A stretch of DNA of 64,000 nt, taken from NCBI RefSeq assembly GCF_040545875.1, contig NZ_JBEPMR010000011.1; one strand, given 5' to 3'. Each line of letters begins with the position of its first letter. The stretch's first letter is position 1. Made by a program: the position numbers and the translations under genes. The notes below the pieces were generated by a model. It was not told the DNA's origin. It ran no database searches and worked only from the letters and a program-made list of their open reading frames with translations. Below are positions 33,184-41,568 of the stretch, one piece after another. This DNA is from Faecalicatena_A orotica (GTDB taxonomy: Bacteria > Bacillota > Clostridia > Lachnospirales > Lachnospiraceae).

Positions 33184-34986
33184 TTATCTGCCTTTATTTT
33201 TAGAGCCTCCCATCCCCATCATATTTCCCATAGACCCCATCGCAGAGACCTCGATGTCTCCTGCATCTATCAACGCGCTGTCATCTTCCCCCTGCCCGTC
33301 AGACGTCGACGGGATCGTGCCGTCCAGCTGTCCGTTTATGCTTTCGGCCCGCAGCAGGCAGAATTCCTTCAACGTCGATACGCCTTCCTCAAACTCTTCA
33401 TACGTGCAGAACTTCGTTGGATCATTTTCCACGTACGGAGCAATCATCTCAGAGACGGAATCAATCATTTCCTCAAAGTAACCACTGTCAAAATATTCTG
33501 AGATAAATTCTGCAAAGTACTCATGATATATTTCCGTGTATGCTTCCTCATTGAAAATCCATGCAAGCATGGGTCTTGATTCTACCGTGCCACCCGATAC
33601 AGGGGTGTCAATCGGATAGTTGACAAGACTTCCGGCATCTGATCCAGACATGAAACCGCCGAAGGCCAGATTATAGTCCCACGGTATCATAGACATAACA
33701 CCGTCCTCCTCGTAGAGGTAATAATTGTGAATCATAGAACCGGTATAGCTGTCAAAATTGCAGACAAAATTATGCACCACGAAGTACCGGATCACTTCGT
33801 CCACATCCACAACGCTTTCTATATCCCCGCCTTCATTAAGTGTCTTAAGGGACTCTATCAGACGTTCCTTGTCAGCGTCTGACACATTTGTTTTCGCGTT
33901 ATCAAATATATTGCTGTAGCTGTCCTGATCATCATCAGAATAAATTAGGGAGACGTCATCGCTGCCCATCCCCATGCCGCCCCCGTTGGCAGGCATGGCT
34001 CCGTTACCCGGCATATCACCCATTTCAGGCAGTGTCCCATCTTCCGGCATGTCACCCATATCAGGCATGGCACCATCTCCCGGCATGTTACCCATATCGG
34101 GCATGGCACCATCTTCCGGCATATCCCCCATATCGGGCATGGCACCTTTTTCCGGCATTGTTCCCGTATCAGGCATATCATCCATATCAGGCAGCGTCCC
34201 GTCTTCCGGCTGCCCGCGGCCTCCCGGCTTCATCCCGCCGCCAGGCGTGGCTTTTCCGGACGTGTCTTTGCCGCTGTCTTCCTCCGTATCTGCCTCCCCG
34301 TCCTGTCCGGACCGTTCTTCGAAGTCCTCCATGTCGAATCCGCCGCCGTTACCGCGTCCGCCGCCCATGCTTATGCTGTCAGGTTTGTAGAGTTCTCCGT
34401 AGTCACTGCCATAATTCCGCGTAAGAAAGCTTTCTTCCACGCCCTCGACCGCCAGATACAGGCCCCAGTCTTCGCCGTTTACTGTAATATTCGCATAACT
34501 GCAAAGAGGCGCATCCACACCGAAATAGCCCATCATCTGATATGAGAGGTAATCCTTCATATAGGTATTGTCCTGTATAATATTGTTAAGGCTGATTTTA
34601 TCAAGACCATAGTAGTTCTTTGCGTCATCGTAGTGGTCAAACTCTATCTTAAAACTGTACCTGTCGTTTCCATATGCAGCCACCGAGCTGAGAGATGTAT
34701 TCCCCTTTGCACGGATTCCTACATTTTTATACGCCTCGTTGTCAATCACTACAGCGCATATCGTATATTCCTCATTCGTACATGTCTCTAGGAATCCGTC
34801 CCAGTCATCCATTACTATATCAATTGTATGGACCGACGAAGTATCGAACAGTTTCCCTTCATACCCAAAAGCAGACGAGACAGTCTCGACTCCGAGAGCT
34901 TCTGCATTACAGAATACGGCCGTCAGAATGAAGACAGCCAAAAGGACGGCACAGCAGATCTTATCAATATGTCTGTGTGTAGACAT
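33184..34986 (-). CDS. CotH-family protein kinase-like, secreted, with Met-rich repeat insert
   Basis: This 600-residue protein has an N-terminal signal or anchor (about 10-30) and the CotH kinase-like fold split by a long insert. The N-terminal lobe includes IRAKGNTSL near residue 92 and SFKIEFDHYDD. The C-terminal lobe includes NFVCNFDSYTGSMIHNYYLY (Asp412) and IPWDYNLAFGG (Asp437), the presumed metal-binding catalytic residues. Residues 260-335 are six 12-residue Met/Asp/Pro repeats. CotH of Bacillus spores phosphorylates proteins. Here it is the last gene of a VTC-DUF4956-CotH set, 11 bases after DUF4956, with AGGAGG before the ATG. Confidence 0.88.
   Translation of the reverse strand: MSTHRHIDKICCAVLLAVFILTAVFCNAEALGVETVSSAFGYEGKLFDTSSVHTIDIVMDDWDGFLETCTNEEYTICAVVIDNEAYKNVGIRAKGNTSLSSVAAYGNDRYSFKIEFDHYDDAKNYYGLDKISLNNIIQDNTYMKDYLSYQMMGYFGVDAPLCSYANITVNGEDWGLYLAVEGVEESFLTRNYGSDYGELYKPDSISMGGGRGNGGGFDMEDFEERSGQDGEADTEEDSGKDTSGKATPGGGMKPGGRGQPEDGTLPDMDDMPDTGTMPEKGAMPDMGDMPEDGAMPDMGNMPGDGAMPDMGDMPEDGTLPEMGDMPGNGAMPANGGGMGMGSDDVSLIYSDDDQDSYSNIFDNAKTNVSDADKERLIESLKTLNEGGDIESVVDVDEVIRYFVVHNFVCNFDSYTGSMIHNYYLYEEDGVMSMIPWDYNLAFGGFMSGSDAGSLVNYPIDTPVSGGTVESRPMLAWIFNEEAYTEIYHEYFAEFISEYFDSGYFEEMIDSVSEMIAPYVENDPTKFCTYEEFEEGVSTLKEFCLLRAESINGQLDGTIPSTSDGQGEDDSALIDAGDIEVSAMGSMGNMMGMGGSKNKGR
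33982..34209. repeat. 36-bp tandem repeat inside cotH
   Basis: About six units of 36 bases encode variants of PDMGDMPEDGAM. Units differ mainly at codons 1-3 and 8-12. All keep length 12, so the reading frame is preserved. The unit number is likely to vary among strains. Confidence 0.85.
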
Positions 34987-34997
34987 GGCACCGCCTC

Positions 34998-35525
34998 CTA
35001 TCCCATATATTCTCCGTTATAGCTGACAAGCACGGCACTGTTCACACCGTCCATTTCAGAAAGTATATTAATGAAATCCGTATTTTCCTCCTTCATGCGG
35101 ATCTCCATGTTCAGCTCAATCGCCCCTTTCTGCGCGGTCTTGCTCTTAACCACACACCGCTGTACCTGTTTATCCAGAAAATCCTTTGCCTTTATCTCAC
35201 TGTCATGACTCTCACAGCTGATTACAACGATGTATGGATTCACATAGGATTTCTTATTCACAAACACAAGCAGGATTACACCGATTACGACGCTCCCGAT
35301 TACAGCAAGCGGAATCATCCCTGCTGCCAGAACAATCCCCACGGCAATTGACCAGAACAAAAATGCAATGTCAAGTGGTTCCTTTATCGCGGTCCTGAAA
35401 CGTACGATAGACAGAGCGCCAACCATACCAAGTGACAGCACGACATTTGATGTTACCGCCAGAATAACGACAGTCGTTATCATTGTGAGTGCAATGAGGG
35501 TTACCCCGAAACTGGAAGAATACAT
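34998..35525 (-). CDS. DUF4956 membrane protein, main part (frame-broken at N terminus)
   Basis: This 175-residue reading frame has three or so membrane helices, a highly conserved SLGMVGALSIVRFRTAIKEPLDIAFLFW block, and a C-terminal cytosolic ferredoxin-like domain. It matches DUF4956, a partner of VTC and CotH proteins. The start ATG overlaps the stop of the 47-residue frame upstream (TAATG). In this frame the sequence continues upstream as K-T-F-Q-G-V before MYSS, so a complete protein of about 223 residues would result from one extra A in the A6 run at 35540-35545. Either the gene is disrupted, or two peptides are made by coupled translation. Confidence 0.8.
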   Translation of the reverse strand: MYSSSFGVTLIALTMITTVVILAVTSNVVLSLGMVGALSIVRFRTAIKEPLDIAFLFWSIAVGIVLAAGMIPLAVIGSVVIGVILLVFVNKKSYVNPYIVVISCESHDSEIKAKDFLDKQVQRCVVKSKTAQKGAIELNMEIRMKEENTDFINILSEMDGVNSAVLVSYNGEYMG

Positions 35526-35668
35526 TACTCCCTGAAACGTTTTTTATAAACAAGAAAAATAAACATCCCGAGCCCGAATGCGAGCACAAGGGCAATCAGC
35601 ATATCTAAAATACTGATACTGGAAACATTCTCAAGAAAACTGGATTTAAAAATATCATTAAAAGTCAT
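35525..35668 (-). CDS. N-terminal part of the DUF4956 gene
   Basis: This 47-codon frame has a strong AAAGGAG site 9 bases before ATG and encodes MTFNDIFKSSFLENVSSISI followed by one membrane helix (LDMLIALVLAFGLGMFIFLV) and YKKRFRE. It looks like the usual first helix of DUF4956 proteins. It stops at TAA, which overlaps the ATG of the next frame. The shift to the next frame falls at AAAAAAC. Confidence 0.75.
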   Translation of the reverse strand: MTFNDIFKSSFLENVSSISILDMLIALVLAFGLGMFIFLVYKKRFRE

Positions 35669-35718
35669 TTTATAATTCTCCTTTAATTTACTGTATTTTT
35701 TTCACTCTCCGCACCATA

Positions 35719-36390
35719 CTATCCCCAGACCCTGCCGGCCGCATATTTAGAAAAGGCTGCGGTCCGGCGGCCCTGAAGTTGCACGGCATCACGTATTACC
35801 GAGGGCAGGTAAGCATCCCATTTCACCTCCAGGATAATCGGATCTCCCGGCGCCGGGACCGTGATGCAGTCCTGATCCAGAATATCCGTACACCTTAAAC
35901 CAGTGCGGATATTGTAGTCCAGAGTAACCCGCACATTTCCGGGACCGTATACAAAGGGCTCCCTCATATAATCTACAATTGTTCTGGGCCTGAGCCCCTG
36001 CTGCATCATTTTACTATATAGCTCTATTACAAGCTCCCGTTTACTGTCCGCCATCCATTCATACTGCCCGCCGGCAATCGCCTGCGCTTCCCATACAGAC
36101 AATTCTGCAATTTCTTTCCGGCAAAGACCATTGTATTTACTCTTCTTCTCCAGATGAATCAGAGAAACATCATGATTATATAAACGTATCCGGAACTTCT
36201 CACGCATGTTTACCCCGTCTATTTTTTCCCTGAGGACCTTATCCGCAGGATTGTCAAAATACAGACTCCGGATCTCATACTTTCCATTGGCCGCATTCTC
36301 ATCTATCTTCGCGACAGCCCGCAGGCGCTGCCTGAGGGTAATCAGGTCAGAGAAATTAATCTCGTGCTTCCACTCATGCCTGTAATTCAT
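35719..36390 (-). CDS. VTC-domain (polyphosphate polymerase-like) protein
   Basis: This 223-residue protein has the VTC/CYTH-like tunnel fold: YRHEWKHEINFSD, YEIRSLYFDN, FRIRLYN, LEKKSKYNGLCRKE and ILEVKWD, giving the expected rows of basic and acidic residues that hold triphosphate and metal. Eukaryotic Vtc4 makes polyphosphate from ATP; bacterial members are usually next to CotH and DUF4956, as here. ATG 36390 is used because GAAAGGAG lies 7 bases upstream; an earlier ATG at 36420 lacks a site. First gene of the three-part operon. Confidence 0.86.
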   Translation of the reverse strand: MNYRHEWKHEINFSDLITLRQRLRAVAKIDENAANGKYEIRSLYFDNPADKVLREKIDGVNMREKFRIRLYNHDVSLIHLEKKSKYNGLCRKEIAELSVWEAQAIAGGQYEWMADSKRELVIELYSKMMQQGLRPRTIVDYMREPFVYGPGNVRVTLDYNIRTGLRCTDILDQDCITVPAPGDPIILEVKWDAYLPSVIRDAVQLQGRRTAAFSKYAAGRVWG

Positions 36391-36472
36391 GTAAACACTC
36401 CTTTCATAATTATTTAACACACACTTTACATGGGCAACCTTAGATGAACCTTAGACTGTATTTGAATTTTAG

Positions 36473-36519
36473 ACGCAAAAAAATGCTATGCATCTAGTAT
36501 CCCTTTTTGCATAGCATTT
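36473..36519 (-). terminator. terminator of the two-component operon
   Basis: AAATGCTATGCA / TGCATAGCATTT perfect 12-bp stem, then seven U on the minus strand, 3 bases past the histidine kinase stop. Confidence 0.9.
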
Positions 36520-36522
36520 CTC

Positions 36523-37755
36523 CTATAAATCAATTTGAAAACTAATCCCACCGCCCTCATATTTTGCGGAAATCTTTCCTTTATGCACCTCGACGATCGC
36601 CTCGGCAACTGACAGCCCAATCCCGTAGCCCCCGCTTTTCTGGGTCCTTGCGCTGTCGCCCCTGTAGAATCTGTCAAACAGCTTTTCCGGTGTCCCTTCC
36701 GGCAGACTGTCACAGGTATTATTTACATGCAGCCTGACTTTACGGTCATCCTTTCTCAGGATTACGCCGATCTCGCCATCTTTGTTCGTATATTTTACTG
36801 CATTATCCAGCAAGATTGATATCAGCTGCATGATGTTCTCGCGATTCGCATGGATCATCACATCAGGCTGGATGTCCTCATGAATGGAAATCCCCTTTAA
36901 TGCCGCGGATTCATAGAACGGGTGCAGCGTGTCCTCCAGAAGCCTGCTGACGGAAAAATCCTCTTTCATAAGCTTAGGCCCTGCCTCGTCCATCTTTGAA
37001 AGTGTCAGCAGATTCTGCATCAGGCCATTTAAGCGGATCGTCTGATTACGGATGTTACGGCTCCACTTACTTTCCCCGCCGTGCAGTTCCATTGCATCTG
37101 TATTCGCCATGATGATGGCCAGCGGTGTCTTGATCTCATGTCCCGCATTCGTAACAAACTGCTTCTGCTTCTCCATATTTCTTGCTATCGGAAGAATCGC
37201 CTTCTTAGAAAGCAGAATCACGAGCAGGAGCATGCAGCCCCAGCACAGAATTCCTATAAATATGGAAAGAAAGAGCACCATCATCGTAGAATGGCGCTGG
37301 AGGGTCGTATCCAGAAATATAATAACCTGTCCCCTATTGTCACGTGCAGGGGCTGATTTGTACTTAAATGAATGTATGCTGCCTGTATCACCGGTACGCT
37401 GTACCGCTTCCTTTGCATACTCCACAGCCTGAGCCTCTGTCACAGACGAAATCCGGCTTATATCAACCTGTACGGTTTCCCCCTCTGCATTCAGGCGCAC
37501 AAGGAAATATCTCGCCGACAAGGCTGTATCTTCGTTCATAGGCGGCTCCAGAAACCCCTTCTTTTCTTTTCCCTGAGGTGCCATATCCGGCGGAGCCATC
37601 CCCTCGTTCTGGGAAAGCATATCAAGCATCACACCCTCCTGCCGTCCTGATATAAGGGAATAACCTATATTAATCGCCCCTAACAGGACAAGCAGCAGTA
37701 TGGTTATAGCCAGCATGGCTGTCGTGACAAATCTTTTCTGAAGCGTCTTTATCAT
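36523..37755 (-). CDS. two-component sensor histidine kinase
   Basis: This 410-residue protein has two membrane helices (about 10-32 and 150-172) around an external sensor loop of about 115 residues, then HisKA with FVTNAGHEIKTPLAII (H-box) and HATPase with NAVKYTN (N-box) and GGYGIGLSVAEAIVE (G-box). There is no HAMP. The start at 37755 overlaps the regulator stop as ATGA, which decides it against a longer frame to 37893. It forms a pair with the OmpR-type regulator. The signal is unknown; uppP upstream suggests a cell-envelope link. Confidence 0.92.
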   Translation of the reverse strand: MIKTLQKRFVTTAMLAITILLLVLLGAINIGYSLISGRQEGVMLDMLSQNEGMAPPDMAPQGKEKKGFLEPPMNEDTALSARYFLVRLNAEGETVQVDISRISSVTEAQAVEYAKEAVQRTGDTGSIHSFKYKSAPARDNRGQVIIFLDTTLQRHSTMMVLFLSIFIGILCWGCMLLLVILLSKKAILPIARNMEKQKQFVTNAGHEIKTPLAIIMANTDAMELHGGESKWSRNIRNQTIRLNGLMQNLLTLSKMDEAGPKLMKEDFSVSRLLEDTLHPFYESAALKGISIHEDIQPDVMIHANRENIMQLISILLDNAVKYTNKDGEIGVILRKDDRKVRLHVNNTCDSLPEGTPEKLFDRFYRGDSARTQKSGGYGIGLSVAEAIVEVHKGKISAKYEGGGISFQIDL

Positions 37756-38426
37756 TCGTTTACCTCCAGAGTATAACCAATATTGCGTTTTGCCTTGATT
37801 TCCACATTTGCATTTAGGGCCGACAGCCTTTTGCGGAGATAGGAAATATAGACCCACACGGTCCCCAGCTCTGCATCTGTATTGTATCCCCACACTTTGA
37901 CAAGAAGGTCCTCTGAAGAAAGATAGATTCCCTGATTCAGCATCAGGAGCTCCATCAGCTGATATTCCAGTTTCGGTAGTACGAAAGCCTGACCATTCCC
38001 GCTCAGTTCATAGCTGTGCAGATTCAACTCAATATTGCCGCATTTTAAAATGTCCGGGGTAAATTCCTCACGCCTTCTCAGCATTGCCCGGATTCTCGCC
38101 AGAAGTTCCCCCATAACAAATGGCTTCGGAAGGTAATCGTCAGCCCCGAGGTCCAGCCCCTGTATCCGGTCTTCCACCTCGGCTTTCGCTGTCAAAAGCA
38201 GGACCGGTGTCCTTAAGCCCTCCTTTCTAAGTTCCGTCAGCACCTCAAGCCCGCTCTTCTTTGGCATCATAATATCGAGTATAATCCCGTCATAATGCTC
38301 TTCCCGCGCATAGGCAAGCGCTTCTTCCCCGTCAAAAACAGCGTCCACTACATATTTATGAAACGTCAGAATATCCACAACTGCCTCTGACATCTCCGGT
38401 TCATCCTCAGCAAACAGTAATTTCAT
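37752..38426 (-). CDS. OmpR/PhoB-family response regulator
   Basis: This 224-residue protein has a receiver domain (acidic pair AEDEPE near residue 7-10, phospho-Asp in GIILDIMMPKKSG near residue 52, Lys in KPF near residue 101) and a C-terminal winged helix (from about residue 125, with VWVYISYLRKRL). It lies 15 bases after uppP and overlaps the kinase gene by 4 bases. Confidence 0.94.
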   Translation of the reverse strand: MKLLFAEDEPEMSEAVVDILTFHKYVVDAVFDGEEALAYAREEHYDGIILDIMMPKKSGLEVLTELRKEGLRTPVLLLTAKAEVEDRIQGLDLGADDYLPKPFVMGELLARIRAMLRRREEFTPDILKCGNIELNLHSYELSGNGQAFVLPKLEYQLMELLMLNQGIYLSSEDLLVKVWGYNTDAELGTVWVYISYLRKRLSALNANVEIKAKRNIGYTLEVNE

Positions 38427-38440
38427 AGTCGTCCCGCCTT

Positions 38441-39268
38441 TTAAGCAAATGCTGCTGTAAGTCCGAAGTAGAGCAGGACAATCGCACCAAGTACAATCCG
38501 GTAATAACCAAATGCCTTAAAGTCATGGTTCTTGATATACTGCATCAGGAACTTAATCGCAAATATAGATACTGCAAAAGATATCACACATCCCAGCAGA
38601 AGCAGGAATATTTCCATCCCTGTAAAACTAAATCCAAATTTAAATATTTTTAAAAAGCTGGCCCCAAACATGACCGGAATCGCAAGGAAGAATGTGAATT
38701 CCGCCGCAACTCCCCTGGCAGCCCCGACCAGCAGTCCGCCGATGATCGTCGCACCGGAGCGTGATGTTCCGGGGATCAGTGCCAGTACCTGAAAGCATCC
38801 GATAATAAGGACCATCGGAATCGTCAGGTCCGACAGGCGTCTGACTGCCGGTTTCTTATGCTCGTGCTGCTTCTCTACCACAATAAAAGCTATACCATAG
38901 AGAATCAGTGTAATTGCCACTACAACGTAATTCATCAAATGTGCATCAATGAAATCATCGAACAAAAGACCAATCACAGCAGCCGGTACGGACGCAATCA
39001 ATACCTTCACCCACAACTGCAGTGTCAGCATCTTCTGCTTCTGTGTCTTTGTACTGGAAAACGGATTCAACTTATGGAAATAAATCACAACAACCGCCAG
39101 AATCGCCCCAAGCTGGATCACCACGTTAAACATGGATATGAAGCCTTCGCTCATCTTCAGCTTTACAAACTCTTCCACCAGAATCAGGTGCCCCGTGCTG
39201 CTGATCGGCAGCCATTCTGTTATTCCTTCTACAATCCCCAGAAAAATTACTTTTAATGCTTCTAACAT
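38441..39268 (-). CDS. uppP: undecaprenyl-diphosphatase
   Basis: This 275-residue polytopic membrane enzyme recycles undecaprenyl pyrophosphate to the monophosphate used for wall and glycan synthesis and gives bacitracin tolerance. It has EGITEWLPISSTGHL (14-28) and PGTSRSGATI near residue 167, both catalytic segments of BacA/UppP. It overlaps the HAD gene by 7 bases and precedes the two-component pair by 15 bases, so all four are one operon. Confidence 0.95.
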   Translation of the reverse strand: MLEALKVIFLGIVEGITEWLPISSTGHLILVEEFVKLKMSEGFISMFNVVIQLGAILAVVVIYFHKLNPFSSTKTQKQKMLTLQLWVKVLIASVPAAVIGLLFDDFIDAHLMNYVVVAITLILYGIAFIVVEKQHEHKKPAVRRLSDLTIPMVLIIGCFQVLALIPGTSRSGATIIGGLLVGAARGVAAEFTFFLAIPVMFGASFLKIFKFGFSFTGMEIFLLLLGCVISFAVSIFAIKFLMQYIKNHDFKAFGYYRIVLGAIVLLYFGLTAAFA

Positions 39269-40107
39269 AGTTCTCCTCCTCTAAGAGCAAATTTTTCTAT
39301 CGCCTTTGCCGCCCCCTGCTCATCGTTCGATACCGTTATGTAATCAGCAGCTTCTTTCACTTTTTCTATGGCATTCCCCATAGCAACCCCCAAACCGGCC
39401 TCTTTCAGCATATCGGCATCATTGTCTCCGTCTCCGCATGCCATAATCTCTTCCCGCTCTATTCCCAGCATTCTTCCAAGTTCTACGAGCGCTGTACCCT
39501 TATTGACCCCGGACGCATTAATTTCAATATTATAGCCCAGAGAACCGACCAGGGCGAGACCATCCTGCTGCTCCAGTTCAGCCCATGCCGCCTGTCTTTC
39601 GTCCATATCAGCAAACAGCCCCTGTATCTTATCCATGTCCCTGTTCTGTTCGTTCACCAGCCCCATAATATCGGGCACCGCCTTTCTTGTCGTCAGCAGA
39701 TATTCCCACATATACGGGTTGTGATGATAACGTCCGATATGCTTCATCTTATCTGCATCAGCGTACCCCTGTCCGTCAAAGTATACCTCTTGTAATGTAT
39801 CATATTTTGCCAGAGTTTCCAATGCTTTCTTCGCTTTTTCCAGAGGAAGAAGCTTTTCAATCAGGACTTTATTTTCCTGCATATCAACTACCCTTGCCCC
39901 GTTCGATGTAAGTGCATACCGGATGCCCGGATAAAGCCTGAGTTCTTCCGGTATTCCCATGAACGGCCTGCCTGTCGCCATCAATACGATAATCCCCTTT
40001 TCTATCGCCTCATGCAGTATCTGTTTTGTGTAAGGCAGAAGTTCCTTCTTTTCCGTTAACAATGTCCCGTCTAAGTCCAGCCCGATCATCTTTATATTAT
40101 ATTTCAT
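39262..40107 (-). CDS. Cof-type HAD-family phosphatase
   Basis: This 281-residue cytosolic hydrolase has HAD motif I GLDLDGTLL, motif II near MATGRP, and motif III/IV NKGTALVEL then CGDGDNDADML, with a C2B cap. The family dephosphorylates sugar phosphates and related metabolites; substrate unknown. The start at 40107 (MKYNIKMIGLDLDG) matches the usual family N terminus; ATG 40125 is equally possible. First gene of the operon with uppP and the two-component system. Confidence 0.88.
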   Translation of the reverse strand: MKYNIKMIGLDLDGTLLTEKKELLPYTKQILHEAIEKGIIVLMATGRPFMGIPEELRLYPGIRYALTSNGARVVDMQENKVLIEKLLPLEKAKKALETLAKYDTLQEVYFDGQGYADADKMKHIGRYHHNPYMWEYLLTTRKAVPDIMGLVNEQNRDMDKIQGLFADMDERQAAWAELEQQDGLALVGSLGYNIEINASGVNKGTALVELGRMLGIEREEIMACGDGDNDADMLKEAGLGVAMGNAIEKVKEAADYITVSNDEQGAAKAIEKFALRGGELC

Positions 40108-40302
40108 CTGATTCCCATTCCTCATACTTTTCTTATATTTTATAATTTACTAATCTCCCGATTTATGAAATAAGTATAACTTATTTTATCAAAATTTGCG
40201 TATTAAAGCAATTTATAGTATAATACAAACGCAAAACAATTTTTACCCTGTACAGGCTTGCCTGCAGGAAGTAAAAAACAATTAAGAAAGGATTTGGAAA
40301 TT

Positions 40303-41469
40303 ATGAAATTGCGCTCAAAACGCGGAGGACGGGCCATACTGGCATTTGTTTGTTCTCTCGTATTAGTACTTTCCGTTTTCCCCGTATATGCAGAGGACCA
40401 GGAAAGTCTGAAAAGCAAAACTTCTGATTTGCAGGATCAGCTTAGCGGCATCAACAAGGATCTTCTGGCCATAAGTGACGAGATCTCCACTGCCGAAATG
40501 CAGGTCGAAATAACTAATGGTGAAATCCTAAGAACGAAAGATTCCTTAGATGAAGCCAAGGCTAACGAGGCTAAACAATACGATGACATGAAGACCCGTA
40601 TTAAGTATATGTACGAAACCGGCAACGCAACACTTTTAGAAATGCTGTTTTCAGCAGAAAGCATGACAGATTTCTTAAACAAGGCGGATTTTATCCAGAA
40701 TATCAGCGACTATGACCGGGACATGCTGACCGAGCTTCAGAAGACACGTCAGGAAATTGCAGATAAGAAAGAAACGCTGGAAGCACAGCAGACTTCCCTC
40801 GTGGCGATCCAGAAAGATCTGGAAAAACAGGAGGAGCAGCTTAAGCAGAAGGCAAAGGAAACCTCAACGGATCTGGAAACATACAAAGCACAGCTCGAAA
40901 AGCTTAAGGCAGAAGAGGCTGCAAAAGCCGCGGCTGCTGCCGAAGCTGCTGCAAAAGCGAAAGCCGCCGAGGAGGCAAATGCAAAAGCCAACGCCAGTAC
41001 TTCCGGTAATAATAATTCCGGAGGCAGTAATTCCGACAACGGCAGCTCAGGCGGCGGCAATTCCGGAGGCGGCGGGTATGATGACAGTGTTGTAAATGGC
41101 GGAGCCACGAATGTCGGCGGAAGTGATCTGGATGTATTCGCAGCTATACTGGACTGTGAAGCGATGCATGATTACAACTCCATGCTTGCTGTCGCAACGG
41201 TGATTATGAACCGTGTTTACAGTCCTATATTCCCGAATAGTATTACAGACGTTGTCTATGCTTCCGGGCAGTTCGAACCGGTTTGGTCCGGAAGGCTCGA
41301 TGCTGTACTGTCGAGCGGCGCCAGTGATCTGGCATATACCGTGGCACAGGATGCGATAAATGGGGCAAGGCTTGCCGCAGTACAGGACTGTTACTATTTC
41401 CTCTATGCAGGGGCAACGGACAGGCCCGGCGTTAATATTGGCAATAACCTGTTCTTCCAGGGCTGGTAG
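40303..41469 (+). CDS. secreted coiled-coil cell-wall hydrolase (SleB/Hydrolase_2 type)
   Basis: This 388-residue exported protein has a signal peptide (residues about 10-32, ending VYAED), a PcsB-like coiled coil (about 35-230), an Ala/Lys-rich and Gly/Ser/Asn-rich linker (about 205-270), and a C-terminal SleB-type cell-wall hydrolase domain: AILDCEAMHDYNSMLAVATVIMNRV with catalytic Glu, then a QFEPV segment. It should cut peptidoglycan during growth or division. ATG 40303 has AAGAAAGGA upstream. It is monocistronic, divergent from the HAD operon, and ends at a strong terminator. Confidence 0.9.
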   Translation: MKLRSKRGGRAILAFVCSLVLVLSVFPVYAEDQESLKSKTSDLQDQLSGINKDLLAISDEISTAEMQVEITNGEILRTKDSLDEAKANEAKQYDDMKTRIKYMYETGNATLLEMLFSAESMTDFLNKADFIQNISDYDRDMLTELQKTRQEIADKKETLEAQQTSLVAIQKDLEKQEEQLKQKAKETSTDLETYKAQLEKLKAEEAAKAAAAAEAAAKAKAAEEANAKANASTSGNNNSGGSNSDNGSSGGGNSGGGGYDDSVVNGGATNVGGSDLDVFAAILDCEAMHDYNSMLAVATVIMNRVYSPIFPNSITDVVYASGQFEPVWSGRLDAVLSSGASDLAYTVAQDAINGARLAAVQDCYYFLYAGATDRPGVNIGNNLFFQGW

Positions 41470-41488
41470 GCACGAAATCCGGCTTAAA

Positions 41489-41552
41489 AAGAAGCACTGT
41501 ACTATGGCGCATATTACTATGCATGCCATAATACAGTGCTTCTTTTATTTTT
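41489..41552 (+). terminator. terminator of the cell-wall hydrolase gene
   Basis: AAGAAGCACTGTA-TATGGC and GCCATA-TACAGTGCTTCTT arms (19 bp, one mismatch), then TTTTATTTTT. It also serves the convergent gene at 41569. Confidence 0.93.
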
Positions 41553-41568
41553 AATTTATCTTCATTCC

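Noticed and set aside
33888..34424. Long plus-strand frames with Pro/Ser- or Cys/Arg-rich repeats opposite cotH
   Set aside because: They are produced by the 36-bp tandem repeat read on the other strand. No ribosome site and low complexity only.
40749..41108. Ala/Pro/Leu-rich minus-strand frame opposite the cell-wall hydrolase gene
   Set aside because: It is a shadow of the Ala/Lys-rich coiled coil and Gly/Ser linker.
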